A DNA stretch of 64,000 nt from Scylla paramamosain (lineage: Eukaryota > Arthropoda > Malacostraca > Decapoda > Portunidae), in assembly GCF_035594125.1 (NCBI RefSeq), contig NW_026973701.1, positions 537,001-601,000 on the forward strand, written 5' to 3'. Positions 26,986-50,820 of this stretch are shown here, one piece after another (position 1 is the stretch's first letter; the number at the start of each line of letters is the position of its first letter). The position numbers and the translations under genes are program-made. The notes beneath the pieces were generated by a model. The model did not search any database and was not told the DNA's origin. It was given only the letters and a program-made list of their open reading frames with translations.

Positions 26986-27070
<85 letters not shown>
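26525..27070. repeat. (AAC)n and (ACT)n arrays with a duplicated interior block
   Basis: AAC triplets (26527-26575) and ACT triplets (26590-26690 and 26858-27067). The non-ACT insert CCACCTCTACTGGTAGTAC appears inside both ACT arrays (about 26613 and 26964), with the same ACAACCACC after it. This points to duplication of part of the array. The poly-Tyr, Thr and Leu frames are artefacts. Confidence 0.92.
26700..26790. promoter_or_regulatory. Unique block rich in ATTA cores between ACT arrays
   Basis: TTTATTGATG, TCAATTAGGGG, CCATTACTTGG, TCATTAGCCCC and GCTAATGAC fall within about 75 bp between two triplet arrays. The pattern resembles arthropod homeodomain-bound enhancers. Support is motif density alone. 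Confidence 0.2.
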
Positions 27071-27078
<8 letters not shown>

Positions 27079-27795
27079 TATCAGAAACAACAACAACACA
27101 CACGCAGAGATGGCTGTGCAGCCTCCACCGCTAGCCAAACAAGTCCTCGGGAACAGCCCATGACTTATGGCTTATGGTGGTGGCTGACAGTGAAGAGACG
27201 CTGGCTGGTCGGGGCTCGCCGTCCTTCCATTACCTAATCGCCGCCGCAAAGGAGCAGAAAGCCAGTCATCTTCACTAAAGTTTATGAAAATCACTCGCCT
27301 GTGTATTCCTGCCTAGGTATTCCAGTAACTTAAGGGGCAGTGCGAGGTGAGTCTGGTCTTACGTTGTTCCACGTATTTCTGTTGACCATTCTGACCGATA
27401 GCTAATGAGTGTTTTTATTAGAGACAACGACCAAGGCCAAACAAAATGGGTAAAAGAAAGGCTACCTAACAGAGACAAACGCTCAATGTCGTAGTCAAGA
27501 AGTATCAGCAATAGAAAAATCGAAAAAAAAGACACTTTAATTAGCTAATTTCTTTATTTCAGTAATCTCATGTTATTTTATTGGTCTAAAAACTGAAACT
27601 ATAAGCGCTGAAAAGTTTAACAACTCCTTGGGCCCACTTTTTTTTTTTTTTTTTTACATATCTTCAATAATTACACTTCAAGCCTGCGCTACAAAACTGT
27701 ATTAAGGTTGAGGAAAAGCCTGAGAGTTAATCAGCGTGGAAGTAATTTATACCATCCGTGGTGGGGAATGACGTGACTGACTTTAGATATTACTG
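27071..27795. other. Unique sequence, no gene recognised
   Basis: Contains poly-T at 27636-27656 and no convincing frame. Confidence 0.4.
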
Positions 27796-27796
27796 C

Positions 27797-29272
27797 ACCC
27801 ACATAAGAACATAAGAACATAAGAAAATAAGGGAAGCTGCAAGAAGCGACCAGACTTTACACGTGGCAGTCCCTGTATGAAACACACCTACCTATTTCCA
27901 TCTGTTATCCCCATCCATAAACTTATCTAATCTTCTCTTAAAGCTCTCTAGTGTCCTAGCACTAACTACATGATTACTGAGTCCGTTCCACTCATCTACC
28001 ACTCTATTTGAGAACCAATTTTTTCCTATCTCCTTCCTAAACCTAAATTTTTCAAGCTTGAACCCTTTATTTCTTGTTCTACCCTGGTTGCTGATCCTAA
28101 GAATTTTGCTTACATCTCCCTTGTTATAACCCTTATACCACTTAAAGACTTCTATCAGGTCCCCTCTTAACCTACGTCTCTCTAAAGAATGTAAATTTAA
28201 CAGCTTCAACCTCGCCTCGTAAGGAATACTCCTCATCCCCTGTATCCTTTTAGTCATTCTCCTCTGTACTGATTCTAATAGACCTATATCTTTCCTGTAA
28301 TGTGGGGACCAGAAACTGCACAGCGTAGTCTAGATGAGGTCTGACCAGCGCCAAGTATAACTTTAATATTACTCCCGGCCTTCTACTTTTAACACTCCTA
28401 AAAATGAATCCTAGTACCCTATTTGCCTTGTTTCTGGCTTCTATGCATTGCTTCCCTAGACGGAGTTCAGAGCTAACTATAACTCCTAAATTTTTCTCGT
28501 ACCCTGTACCTACCAGAGTTTGGGTGTTTTAATGTGTACCTATTGTGTGGGTTTCCTCTACCTACGCTAAGCACTTTGCATTTATTGATATTAAATTGCA
28601 TTTGCCATCTATCCGTCCATTCATTCATTCTATCTAAGTCTGCCTGCAAGGCGATGGCATCCGATTCTGACCTAATTAATCTACCTATTTTTGTGTCATC
28701 CGCAAATTTACTAACATCAGTACTAATTCCACTATCCAAGTCATTGATATATATTAGAAATAACAACGGCCCTAATACTGATCCCCTCTGGCACTCCACT
28801 AATTACATGACCCCACTCTGAATTTCGAGCCGTTTATTACCACTCTCTGTCGCCTGTTACCAAGCCATGACCCTATCCAACCTAACACCTTCCCATCTAT
28901 CCCGTGTGCCCTAACCTTTCTCAAGAGCCTTTGATTGGGTACCTTGTCAAATGCTTTACTAAAGTCCAGATATAAGATATCATAACTATCACCATTATCT
29001 ACTGCCTCGTACACCCTACTGTAAAAACTTACAAGTTTGTCAGGCAAGACTTCCCTTTCGTGAAGCCATGCTGTGACTGATTTATTAAGTTATGTTTGTC
29101 TAAATGTTCCCTAATGTTCCTCGCTATTATTGACTCTAACATTTTACCTACAACTGAAGTTAAGCTGACAGGTCTATAATTAGACGCTAAAGTTTTATCT
29201 CCTTTCTTAAAGATGGGTACTACATTAGCCTGCCTCCACATTACTGGTACCTCACCCGACTCCAGTGCACTG
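27797..29272 (-). mobile_element. CR1-like LINE, 5'-truncated, RT domain with frameshifts
   Basis: Read on the minus strand, the element encodes a reverse transcriptase in several broken frames. In order: SGEVPVMWRQANVVPIFKKG, NYRPVSLTSVVGKML and QHGFTKGKSC; then the polymerase motifs LDFSKAFDKVP (first Asp) and FADDTKI (catalytic DD); then LVRPHLDYAVQF; and the C-terminal RLRGDLIEVFKWYKGY and VVDEWNGL. Frameshifts lie near 29040, 28800 and 28480. The endonuclease domain is missing, as expected for 5' truncation. The 3' end carries three copies of the octamer ATAAGAAC (plus-strand sense, about 27802-27828). Short 3' tandem repeats are a CR1 trait. Inactive copy. Confidence 0.9.
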
Positions 29273-29480
29273 GCCAAGGGGAACAAAAATCCAATAAAAA
29301 AAAAAGAAAAAAGCCCACTGAGATGTCAGTCCCAGAACAGGGTCAGAAGCGGTAGTCAAAAATTGAAGTATAAATGTCTTGAAACCTCTCTCGATGGAAA
29401 TCAAGTCATAGGAAGGTGGGAAATACAGAAGTAGGCAGGGAGTTCCAGAGTTTACCAGAGAAGCCTTTCTTCTGCAAGAT
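29273..29480 (-). mobile_element. 3' end of a second LINE family
   Basis: The minus strand encodes LVNSGTPCLLLYFPPSYDL (consensus about KLWNSLP.SVFPPSYDL), then the 3' tail whose translation reads SQWAFFFFFYWIFVPLGQ. The same tail occurs at 3240 and 54590. It abuts the 5' truncation point of the CR1-like element, so the two copies are adjacent or nested. Confidence 0.7.
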
Positions 29481-30060
29481 TCCAATCAAAGGTAGAGGGA
29501 AATATTGCAACATACAGGGAGGTCTTCCACTCAGCTCCACTTGGGTCTCGGAGATCACTTTTGGCGCACCTGATAACGGGTTGTGTGTATCTTGAGTGTA
29601 TTATTTTTAGGGGGGATTCGATTACCATCTGCTTCTCCTCGCTCGACTCTTCAGATCGATTTCTCAGTGTTTGAAAAGAAATGTTACACACGGAAACGAA
29701 ATAAATAAATAGATAAATAAATAAATAAAATAGGTAACGAACTCAATACGAATAGAATGTGAAATTACTCGGTTCTCAGTAACACAGCAGTAAATATGAT
29801 TACGAAAATTAAAACAAGGAGCCGTGAGTGTAATAGGAAGGAATATATAATCTTCGTCAATAAAAAATAAAAAAAAAGAAACCGTTAATATTACCGCAAA
29901 ACAAGGCAAAGAAGGAATAATGAAATAGAGTGAAGAATAAATAAAGATTAAATTATTTATGAAAAAAATCAAACCTCCTAAAAGAACCAATAAGAAGAGA
30001 AATTTGATAGAAAAGCTAAAACGCCTTTCCAAGAAAGAATAAAGAAATAAAGAATTAGGT
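29481..30060. other. AT-rich unique DNA, possible LINE remnant
   Basis: The minus-strand frame to about 29690 may continue the adjacent LINE, but no motif confirms it. The rest is A-rich, with AAATAAAT runs near 29700. Confidence 0.35.
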
Positions 30061-30065
30061 AAGAT

Positions 30066-31037
<972 letters not shown>

Positions 31038-31194
31038 AGTGCATAGTACATGAAGCCATGACGGTGCTGAGATTAATCTGTCGAGGACGTATGTAATGTT
31101 TGTGTATGTTCAGGAACAGACCTTAACAGTGTATCGTTGTATGTTTGGTGGTGAAAGAGTTTGCTCTCACTCTCTGCTCTCTGGTGACACACAC

Positions 31195-32256
<1,062 letters not shown>

Positions 32257-32431
32257 ACTTGCAGCCTTGTCTCTGTACCACTATTCCTTGGCACTTATTT
32301 ACATAATCCACTTACCCCTCCCCCCTTCCCTTCCCTCCGTCCCATCAACAACTGCATACTGTCCTTCCTTCTCCCCTTCCTCCCCTTCCCTCCCCTCTCC
32401 CCCTACCGTGACGTGACGCGACGTAACTACA

Positions 32432-32432
<1 letters not shown>

Positions 32433-32521
<89 letters not shown>
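32433..32521. repeat. (CT)n microsatellite
   Basis: About 89 bp of CT, lying about 180 bp from the complementary (GA)n at 32200-32255. Confidence 0.95.
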
Positions 32522-32523
<2 letters not shown>

Positions 32524-32889
32524 GAAAGGAAGATAAAAATTGTCTTTTAATAGAAGAAATTTTCTGTGCATTTTAACATTCTAATATACATATTTTTCTG
32601 TCTATTTATTTGTTTATTTATTTATTTTCACATTCTTATTCACCGTTTCATTTTACTTTTAATCATTCATTCGTACATTTATCTCCCTTTTCGTGTGCTC
32701 TTAATTTGTTCTTGGGCACACGCAGTGTTCGTCAGAAATGGAGTAAACTTCTGTACGTAAATTTTAGCTCCACTAGGTACTCGTATATTGCATGTTTCCC
32801 TCAGTGTGACGTTCTTCCATCAGATGCTGACAGTCTCTCAACAACACCAGACAAGTGATTGTTTCTTAGCACACCTGAGTTGAGGGACA

Positions 32890-33120
32890 GACCTGAACGC
32901 TAAACACGGTGGAAGGGAGTGTGGTGTGGCAGAGGAGATGAAATTGAGGTGGACAGGAGTGTGGTGGAGCAGAGGCGATGAGGTGAAGGTTAAGGCAGGA
33001 ACGCTAGGCACGGTGGAAGGAAGTGTGATGTATTTGGTGACTGGCAGTGACTGTATACTTCCACTTCTGTATTACATAACTGACCACCACTGTATTTCCA
33101 CTTCTGTATTACTTGAAGAG
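32890..33120. repeat. Short degenerate tandem repeats
   Basis: AACGCTARRCACGGTGGAAG occurs at about 32898 and 33000. AGGAGTGTGGTG and GCAGAGG blocks recur between them. TTCCACTTCTGTATTAC occurs twice (about 33059 and 33098). Confidence 0.7.
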
Positions 33121-33462
33121 GCGTGACTGTACCTCCACTCTAGTTTCGTCCATCCACGCGTGTAGTTTCTGACGTCCTTTCTTCCCTCGCACTTATCGCC
33201 GCCTCGCATCTGTCGGTTACTCCTCCGTAATTACGACTCTTGTTTGTGTGTTGCATGCTGTAGAATTCAAGCGGCCTCTTGGAACCTGTTTAACCCTTTC
33301 ACTGCTACACGGAACAATTAGCAGCACCAAAAGCAATGCGTGAAGTCTTTATGACCATCTACAAGAAAAGTAGCGATGAAAAAGAATATATTTTGCATTT
33401 TCTTCCCAGTTCAGAGAACAACTAAAGGTATTTCAGAGTGACTGGTAATTAGGGAGAGGGCT

Positions 33463-33731
33463 AAATATTCCATTGTAGCGCAGAGTTGCATAAAAGTAGA
33501 GAATTTTAAGCGCAGGATTTTACTACACACAATACGTAACATAATTGTAAAAGAACAGCTATTTAACTTAATAAAAATAATCTAATGTTATCACAGAAAT
33601 ACTCCATTGTAGCTCAGAATTGTATAAAATTGAAGACTTTTCAAGCGAGGATTTTATTTGGCACTACGTAATTCACCGATTGGCAGAGAGCAGCCTTGGA
33701 GTTTAATAAAAATCATCCAATATGATCCCAA
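33463..33731. repeat. 134-bp tandem duplication
   Basis: Copy 1 starts AAATATTCCATTGTAGC (33463) and copy 2 AAATACTCCATTGTAGC (33597). Both continue through TATAAAA/CATAAAA, AGGATTTTA and TTAATAAAAAT in the same order. No coding frame. Confidence 0.8.
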
Positions 33732-33937
33732 CTGAAGAAGTGCAGACTGCTGGATTCGTGGGGCTGTGACCTTTTCTTCCTTGCTTCTGTGCACGTCTTT
33801 TGGGCACATGACGTGTGTGTGTCCGTGCGTGCGTGTGTGCGTGCGTGTGCGTGGCTTGTGTAGTCACCTCTCGCTTGACAAGCCTGTATATGCTACATAT
33901 ATATTTGATCGTCCTTTCTCTTCCTCCTTCTTCCTTT

Positions 33938-34234
<297 letters not shown>

Positions 34235-34664
34235 TTATTAATTAATAAATTTATTTATTTATTAATTTATTTATTTATATATATTTTTTTTTACTATCCG
34301 TCCTGGGTGGAGGGAGCAGTGGGTGGGGAGGAGCCTTCGTCTGTGTTATCCTATTTTACTGCATTTTAGATAGTCAGATAGTCAAACATGTCTGCTTCCG
34401 TTTGTCCTCGTGTGTTTTTCTTCCTCCTCCTCCTCCACACTCCCATCATCTATATTAAGACATAATATATAGTAAGATAAATAATAATGCGTAGGTACTC
34501 GTGCCAACATACTGTCACGAATTCTACGCAGTGGTGTCTGTTATTAATGTGTAACGTCCCTGATGATGCGGCGATACCCGAGATACCGGTGCCTTTGATA
34601 ACGTGAGGCGTTTGTGTGTTTACAGACTGGGGTGTGTGCGCGCGTGTTAGTGAATGGGGTCATA

Positions 34665-34855
34665 GGTCTGTAATTTTGAAACGCTCTGCTCTCACTTCGA
34701 CTATTTTCAAAGGTGTTTATCCAGATGCTTATGTAGAAATCTTGTTAATTTGTCACTAGAGCCGCAATAATACCGTCACTGAATGCACGTCTTTTCAACT
34801 CAAGCCTTATGAAAGCAGTGGAGGTGCGGCGCAGATGTGTTTCAGAATACGGTCT
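34665..34855. mobile_element. Inverted-repeat element (MITE-like), copy 1
   Basis: Starts GGTCTGTAATTTTGAAACGC with CTCACTTCGACTATTTTC. Ends AGTGGAGGTGCGGCGCAG and TTTCAGAATACGGTC. The ends are inverted repeats of each other (CCGTATTCTGAAACGCTT type). No transposase is encoded. Confidence 0.75.
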
Positions 34856-35082
34856 TACAGCCTCAAAACGCCTCGATCAGCATATCTCTACTCGTCATGA
34901 TAGGCTGCAGTGGAAGTTACCAGGCTTGTACGTCAGTGTTTTCATGGTTCTAGGGAAAGTTCAACAAGGGCTTTGCATCATCGGTGAGAAAAAGTGCCCA
35001 TGAAAACCCCGGAAAATCATCTTGGTGGCCTTTGCAATTTGTCGTGATGAGAACACAAAGCGTGGCAGAACACGGCCAGTGT
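34856..35082. mobile_element. Inverted-repeat element, copy 2 (diverged)
   Basis: Directly adjoins copy 1. Its right end, GGCCTTTGCAATTTGTCGTG then AAAGCGT and AACACGGCC, matches the family right end. The left end is poorly conserved. Confidence 0.5.
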
Positions 35083-35290
35083 GACGCACGGCGGGGGTGG
35101 CTGACACGAGGAGGACCGACTTGCATGGACTGAATGTGTCTGAGAAGGATGTTATGAGGTCAGATTGAGTAGCATGTTTAGTCACGGTCAGGGGTCCTTA
35201 TACCGCACTCTCTTCCACGGTGTCAAGAGGTCTCCATCAGCCCCCACCCAGCCCGTGACCTGCTAAGAGCCTATCTGAGCAGAAAATTTA

Positions 35291-35515
35291 GGTCTGTATT
35301 CTGAAACACTTCTGCGCCGCACCTCCACTACTTTCAAAAGGCTTTATTTGAAGTTACACTATTTTTTTTTAAGGGTGTCTTTATGGTTCTAGTGATAAAT
35401 AAACAAGATTTCTACATTACTGACATGAGAAACACTCTTGAGAACCTGGCTAGTTATTGCTGTGGCCTTTGAAAATAGTCGTGATGAGAGAGCAGAGTGT
35501 TTCTGAAGACGGGCC
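35291..35515. mobile_element. Inverted-repeat element, copy 3
   Basis: Left end GGTCTGTATTCTGAAACACT then CTGCGCCGCACCTCCACTAC. Right end TGGCCTTTGAAAATAGTCGT, then AGAGTGTTTCTGAAGACGGG. About 225 bp, opposite orientation to copy 1. Confidence 0.8.
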
Positions 35516-35660
35516 TTAAAGGATTAAAGGAAAACGCAGAGCACATTAGGAGTTACTCGACTTTAAGCTATTGTGTATACTTGTACGTTGTGGCTGAAGG
35601 TGTGTCAGGGCTAAGCATTTTACTTCTTTATTATCATGACACCCTACGTCGCACATCTAT

Positions 35661-35664
<4 letters not shown>

Positions 35665-35756
<92 letters not shown>
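35665..35756. repeat. (CT)n microsatellite
   Basis: About 92 bp of pure CT. Confidence 0.95.
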
Positions 35757-35758
<2 letters not shown>

Positions 35759-35879
35759 CGTGTGTGCTGCTTGGCATCGTCGCCATTGTTGCCTCATTGA
35801 AATAAACATCTCATCCACCCTCCACCCTCCAGTCGCTCACAGGACATACTGAGGTGCGCACGACTACTCCTCTGCCTTG

Positions 35880-36310
35880 CCGTGTGAGGGAAGGTGAGGT
35901 GGCGAGTGATGCAACTGAGAAAGGAGATATGTAGGAAAGAGTGGAAAATTAATTTGATACGAAGGAAGAAAACTTGAAGAAATAAGAGATCTGGAAAGAG
36001 AGGAAATAAAAACTGACACGAATACTGGTACGAAGAAAAATAAAGAGAACTGAATTGAAGGGAAAATGGGTAAGAAAAGAAGGAAACTTTGAGTCAAGAC
36101 GAAAGAAGGGAAGAGAAAGAGGAAACACAGGAAAACGAAGTCGAGACTGAGGAAGAAAATATAGTAAAAAAGTGGAAAAGGAGGGAGGAAAGAGGAAAGA
36201 GAGTAGGAGAATAAGGATACAAGATGTGAAAAACGGAATAACGAAACGCAAGGAAGGGAGAACAGGGAACAGGGAAAACCGACACTGACGAAGAGAAATT
36301 ATGAATGGGC
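35880..36310. repeat. Purine-rich tract
   Basis: The plus strand is mostly A and G over about 430 bp without clear periodicity. The Ser/Phe/Pro-rich minus-strand frames are compositional. Confidence 0.6.
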
Positions 36311-36384
36311 GATATGAAGGAATACACTTTTTTTTTATTGTTTTTAGCTGCTTGGAGTATATGTAATGTTGAAATGGTTACCTG

Positions 36385-37180
<796 letters not shown>

Positions 37181-37184
37181 ATTT

Positions 37185-37401
37185 GGCCGGTATTCTAAAA
37201 CGCTTTGCTTTCTCACCACGACTATTTTTAAAGGCCACAGATGATTAGCTGGGTCCTCAAGAGTGTTTTTTTTTTTCCTGTTTATAGCGTAAAAAACTAA
37301 AACTAAAAACTATAAAAACACTCTTAAAAATCCGTGTCACTTCAATTAGAGCGTTTCGAATGTCGTTGAGGTGCGGCACAAAAGGGTTTCTGAATACGGT
37401 C
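37185..37401. mobile_element. Inverted-repeat element, copy 4
   Basis: Left end GGCCGGTATTCTAAAACGCT and CACCACGACTATTTTTAAAG. Right end GAGGTGCGGCACAAA and TTTCTGAATACGGTC. About 217 bp. Confidence 0.8.
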
Positions 37402-37686
37402 TATTCGCGTGGTGGTGCTGGTGTCACGTGACAGACAGGACAGCGGGGCTTTCTTCCGCACTGAACAATGGAACAACAGCCAGCAGAATTATACCAAATT
37501 TTATTGTAACATGCTCTCATTCATCGTAATTTTACCTACAATTGCGTTTCGCCTGGCGTAACAGTGGCGTGGGGACTGCAGCACAGGACACAGGAATGGC
37601 TCTGTGCGGTCCTCAAAGTGACCACAAGTCAACACCTCACTCACGGCGGCGATGTCATGTCAATAATTGTGATTTTAGTGCATAAG

Positions 37687-37887
37687 ACCAAATGTTGAAA
37701 CAGTTCTGCGCTGCACCTCTACTACTTTCGAAAGACTCTAGTTGAAGTTACACGGGTTTTTAAGGATACTGGCTATGGTTTTAGTGACAGATTAACAAGA
37801 TTTCCACATTATTAACAGGAGAAAGAATTTTTTGTAACCTTTGAAAATAGTCGTGGTGAAAGAGCAGAGCGTTTCTGAACACGGGCC
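37687..37887. mobile_element. Inverted-repeat element, copy 5
   Basis: Left end TTGAAACAGTTCTGCGCTGC with CTACTACTTTCGAAAG. Right end CCTTTGAAAATAGTCGTGGT and GCGTTTCTGAACACGGGCC. Confidence 0.75.
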
Positions 37888-38488
37888 ACATATCTCGCCA
37901 GCACGTAATTATTGCCCTAGAGATAAATGTAGCCTTCAGTAAGTAACTGTCACTGAATCTGGACGCGTCATGTGGTTAGTAAGACCATCGTCATCATCCA
38001 AATAACACATAATTATAGCAGGATCTAATCTATCACCCGTAATTTCGTTTCTGCTGAGAAGCGTACAGTGTGCCTGGATGAGTGTGCCGCCCCTGCCACC
38101 GTCGCCACCGCCCGCCACACAAGTCTGCGGGAGTGAGTGGACGCGGTTCGATCTGTCTGGGCAGCGAGCGCAGTACAGCTATACATACAAACGAGAGACG
38201 TAAACCTTTCCCGCTTACATTCTTCCCTCATTCTTTTCTTATCGTTTAGTGTTCATTATTTACTTATTTATTCATCCACTCATTCATTCATTCATTCAAT
38301 CATACATTCATTTATTATTTTTACATTGTCATGTAAAAATTGTCTTGTCATGATTGTCTGTTATTATAGTTCTTCGTGACGCTAACTTTGTTATTGATGG
38401 CGTTGCCTTTCCCCTGACGCATTCTTATATCAAACACGCACGGCAATAAGCAAAACATACAATGCTGCCTAGTACATATCCTTATAAT

Positions 38489-38711
38489 GGTCCGTATTCT
38501 GAAACGCTTTGCTTTCTCACCACGACTATTTTTCAAAGGCCACAGAGATGACTAACCGGATTCTCAAGACTCCTGTCAGTAATGTAGAAATCTTATTAAT
38601 CTGTCAATAGAACCATAAAAAAAACACCATTAAAAAATCGTGAATCTTTAACAACCAGAATCTTTTGAAAGTAGTGGAGGTGCGGAGCAGAAGTGTTTCA
38701 GAATATAGTCC
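38489..38711. mobile_element. Inverted-repeat element, copy 6
   Basis: Left end GGTCCGTATTCTGAAACGCT and CACCACGACTATTTTTC. Right end GTAGTGGAGGTGCGGAGCAG and TTTCAGAATATAGTCC. This is the best-preserved copy for defining the termini. Confidence 0.82.
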
Positions 38712-38714
38712 CGT

Positions 38715-38937
38715 CTTGAAATAGATTTAGAAAAGAGATAAGAAAAATGGTTCTCAAATAGAGTGGTAGATGAACTGAATGGACCCAATTGAGTCATTAG
38801 GGAGCTTTAAAAGATTAGATGAATTTATGGAGAGGTGGAAATAAGTAGGTTTTTTTTTTTTTTTTTCTTACAAGGACTGCCCCGTGTATAGGTCTGATGG
38901 CATCTTGCAACTTCCTTTGTGTTCTTTTGTTCTCAAT
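38715..38937 (+). mobile_element. CR1-like LINE 3' end
   Basis: A degenerate C-terminal segment (WFSNRVVDELNG-like, then SLGSFKRLDEFM) is followed by poly-T and the family 3' UTR (GATGGCATCTTGCAACTTCC), ending in TTCTTTTGTTCTC. It sits between two inverted-repeat elements. Confidence 0.7.
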
Positions 38938-38985
38938 GTGCCGTCTTCTCTCTAGGTCCAATCTCACCAACTAACTCTGCGACGC

Positions 38986-39202
38986 TGCCTCGTATTCAGA
39001 AACGCTTTTGCTTTCTCACCACGACTATTTTCAAAAGCCACAGAGATGTTTAGCCGGATTCTCAAGGCTGTTTTTCCTGTTGATAGTGTAGAAATATTGT
39101 TAATCTAGAGCCCTAGAAACACCCTTGGAAACCCGTATAGCTTCAACTAGAGACCTTTAAAACTAGTCAGCATGCGGACTGAAATGTTTCAAAATATGGA
39201 CC
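38986..39202. mobile_element. Inverted-repeat element, copy 7, abutting a splice acceptor
   Basis: Left end CTCGTATTCAGAAACGC with CACCACGACTATTTTC. Right end ATGTTTCAAAATATGGACC. It ends about 27 bp before the acceptor of the first recognised SLC7 exon (39229). Confidence 0.75.
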
Positions 39203-39229
39203 ATAACTTATTCTGCGTCTTTTCCCCAG

Positions 39230-48120
<8,891 letters not shown>

Positions 48121-48774
48121 GTGAGTGGTCTGTTTATGGTTGTCCTTTTGTTGATGGGATGTTAGGCCAGTGTGCCACAAAATAGTAGCAAGACAATACT
48201 GAGTGGTATGAATGAGCCCTTACTTGTGGAGGGGCACTGAAAGACTAGGGCTTTCTTTTCCATCTTTCTTGAATATTTCTTGATAATGTGAGTAATATTC
48301 ATTGTTTGCCATATTTTCCTTGGCAAGAAAATAAATGATGAACAGTATGGTTTACCACCTTCTTACATTAAACTATTTCAGTGCCATCTATTCACTCACC
48401 AACAGCTGGAGCAAGGAATATACATCCATACTTTCATGCATATAATAATGTAATAACATTCTCAGTACTTTTTTACATCTTAGCCTCAAGCTTTATAAAT
48501 TTATGTGCATCTATCTCTATACTAAGCAGACATTCTCACAAAAAGTACAGAGAATTAAACTATCCATTCCCTCACACAGCATCACCTGACCTGGTGTCCA
48601 CACATCCAAAACTGACATTGTCCTGTGTCCTTCCAACAGACCAACTCACTGTTTGGACACAGTTGCTCTTCGTATCTGTGAAAACTTAGTGAGGAGTGAC
48701 TGACTGCACCTCCTCTACCATTACTACCATCACTACTGCTGCTACTACTACTGCTGCCCTACCAAGAAACGCAC

Positions 48775-48821
<47 letters not shown>

Positions 48822-50583
48822 ATCATATCATACAGCCTTCACATATTTTATCCACTCGGTTATGGTTCTGTGCATCATGGCAAATCACACTGCTGGTAGA
48901 CAATGGATATCTGAAATGTTCCCTACTTTAATCCCCTCTGAACTGCTGTTACTGCTGCTGCTGCTGGATCCTTGGTGATCTGTTTGTATTTTTGCTCAAG
49001 TGGCTTGTGTGTGTGTGTGTGTGTGTGTATACTGATGGACTTTGGGGGGGCAGCTGGATGGTGTGAACTGTGCTGTCAGTGATGACAACATGCACACACA
49101 CATGTGGCAAAAGCAACACAGCAGCAGATTTGTCAACCTGGATATGTTCTTTGTAATCTGTGATACTTTTCAGAAGGGGAATATTGAAGGTTTTATACAT
49201 TATTTATTAGTTATTGTATTTTGGTCATAGGCTGATTTTGCACCACTTTAGCTGATAATTTGAAATTGGTTCTGAACCCAAGAAATACTTGAAGGTGCAA
49301 TTTTCAGATAAATTGAGTAGTATTCCAATTGTACATAGAGATAACAGAAAGTAAGTGAGAGTATTACATATCTGTTTTTGGTATTTTGATTTTTAGGTTT
49401 TCACCAAGAGGGTTGTTAGTCCTGGTCTTTGCTTACTGCCTATCTGGACCTCACAGTGGTGATGGGAAGCCTCAAGCGTGTGACTGTCTGGCAGCTGTGT
49501 GGGCCATTCTGGATGAGTATGTGCTGGATGGATGTTAACTGGCACCACATGAGCTTATTTGTTGGCAGATCCAGATGTTGGGAGTACCACAGTTGCTGAG
49601 ACAATGAGGCAGTCCTGTTAGGGGAGTTTATTGACTGAACACTGAAGGTTGACCAAACTCCTCTTGGGCTACAGCTATCATTGTACTCATAGCTCAATGG
49701 GTATAGAGTTGTGTACCTTGAATGTTTTGATGGGAATCCTAGTGCTATTCCCCTTAGGCCTTGCTCAGCAGGTGTCTGTGAGACCTGTGGATGGTGGTGT
49801 TATCACAGTCAAATATGTTTTATTGTCCCACACTTTTTCCCATTGTCTTTAACATTTTCCCTTAGTATTAAGTCCAATAATCCACAGACTCTCCTCACAA
49901 ATATAACAGGTGACAGATGCTAAGGAGGTCACAGGACTTAAGATTGAGGGAAATGCTAAACACTGGGAGTGAGTGTGGCAAATTACATGACCTCTGACCA
50001 GACTAGACCAACAGGATAAATGAACATGGCCTAACTCCAGGCTGTGCTGTGTGGAGGCAGTCCTGGGGTGAGGTGACAGCTGGTGTGACACTCATAGTCA
50101 CTGGAGCAGCCAAGAAGCCTCACGACAATTATAAATTGATTAGCTTTGGCACAAGCCTTTGTTATCAGCTAGGTTTGCCTCCTTCACAGTGCTCCTGTCC
50201 TCCCCTCTGGTGGTCAGCCACTGCCTGCACCTCTGCCTTGTAGGGAATTTGCCTCCTGCTCATGAGTGACACGATGAAGGAAAGGAAATAAATGTACATC
50301 TTTTCATCTCTGCATGGGACAAATGAGGGCTGTGTGTGTGTGTGTGTGTGTGTGTATTTCATAATTTATCTTATTTTTTTTCTGGGCATTTATGGTGCTG
50401 AAAGACAAGAAAATTCATGCATACTTTATGATCACTCATTATTAATCCTTTTATTTTATTATCCTTTTCATTATCATCAAGACCATGCTGGGCTTTAATT
50501 AATGTGTGTGTGTTCGTGTGTGTAATTATAGATATGTAGTTGTATTCATGTCCGGTGGCAAATCAGATATATTTTGCTCATTG

Positions 50584-50623
<40 letters not shown>

Positions 50624-50784
50624 TTTTGGCCCAACAGTGGGTAATGGTGATGTGTAAAGCATATTTTTCTAGGAGCAAATGAGGCAATGTGTCCGCCAGG
50701 CATCAACATGTCACTTCATTGTTACCATGTTTTTAAGAATGAAATAAATGTGCCTTTTTTACAGCTAGCTTGTTTGATTGTCAT

Positions 50785-50820
<36 letters not shown>

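Noticed and set aside
26821..27237. 138-codon frame with poly-Tyr, poly-Thr and poly-Leu
   Set aside because: Frame-shifted reading of an ACT array with no conserved flank.
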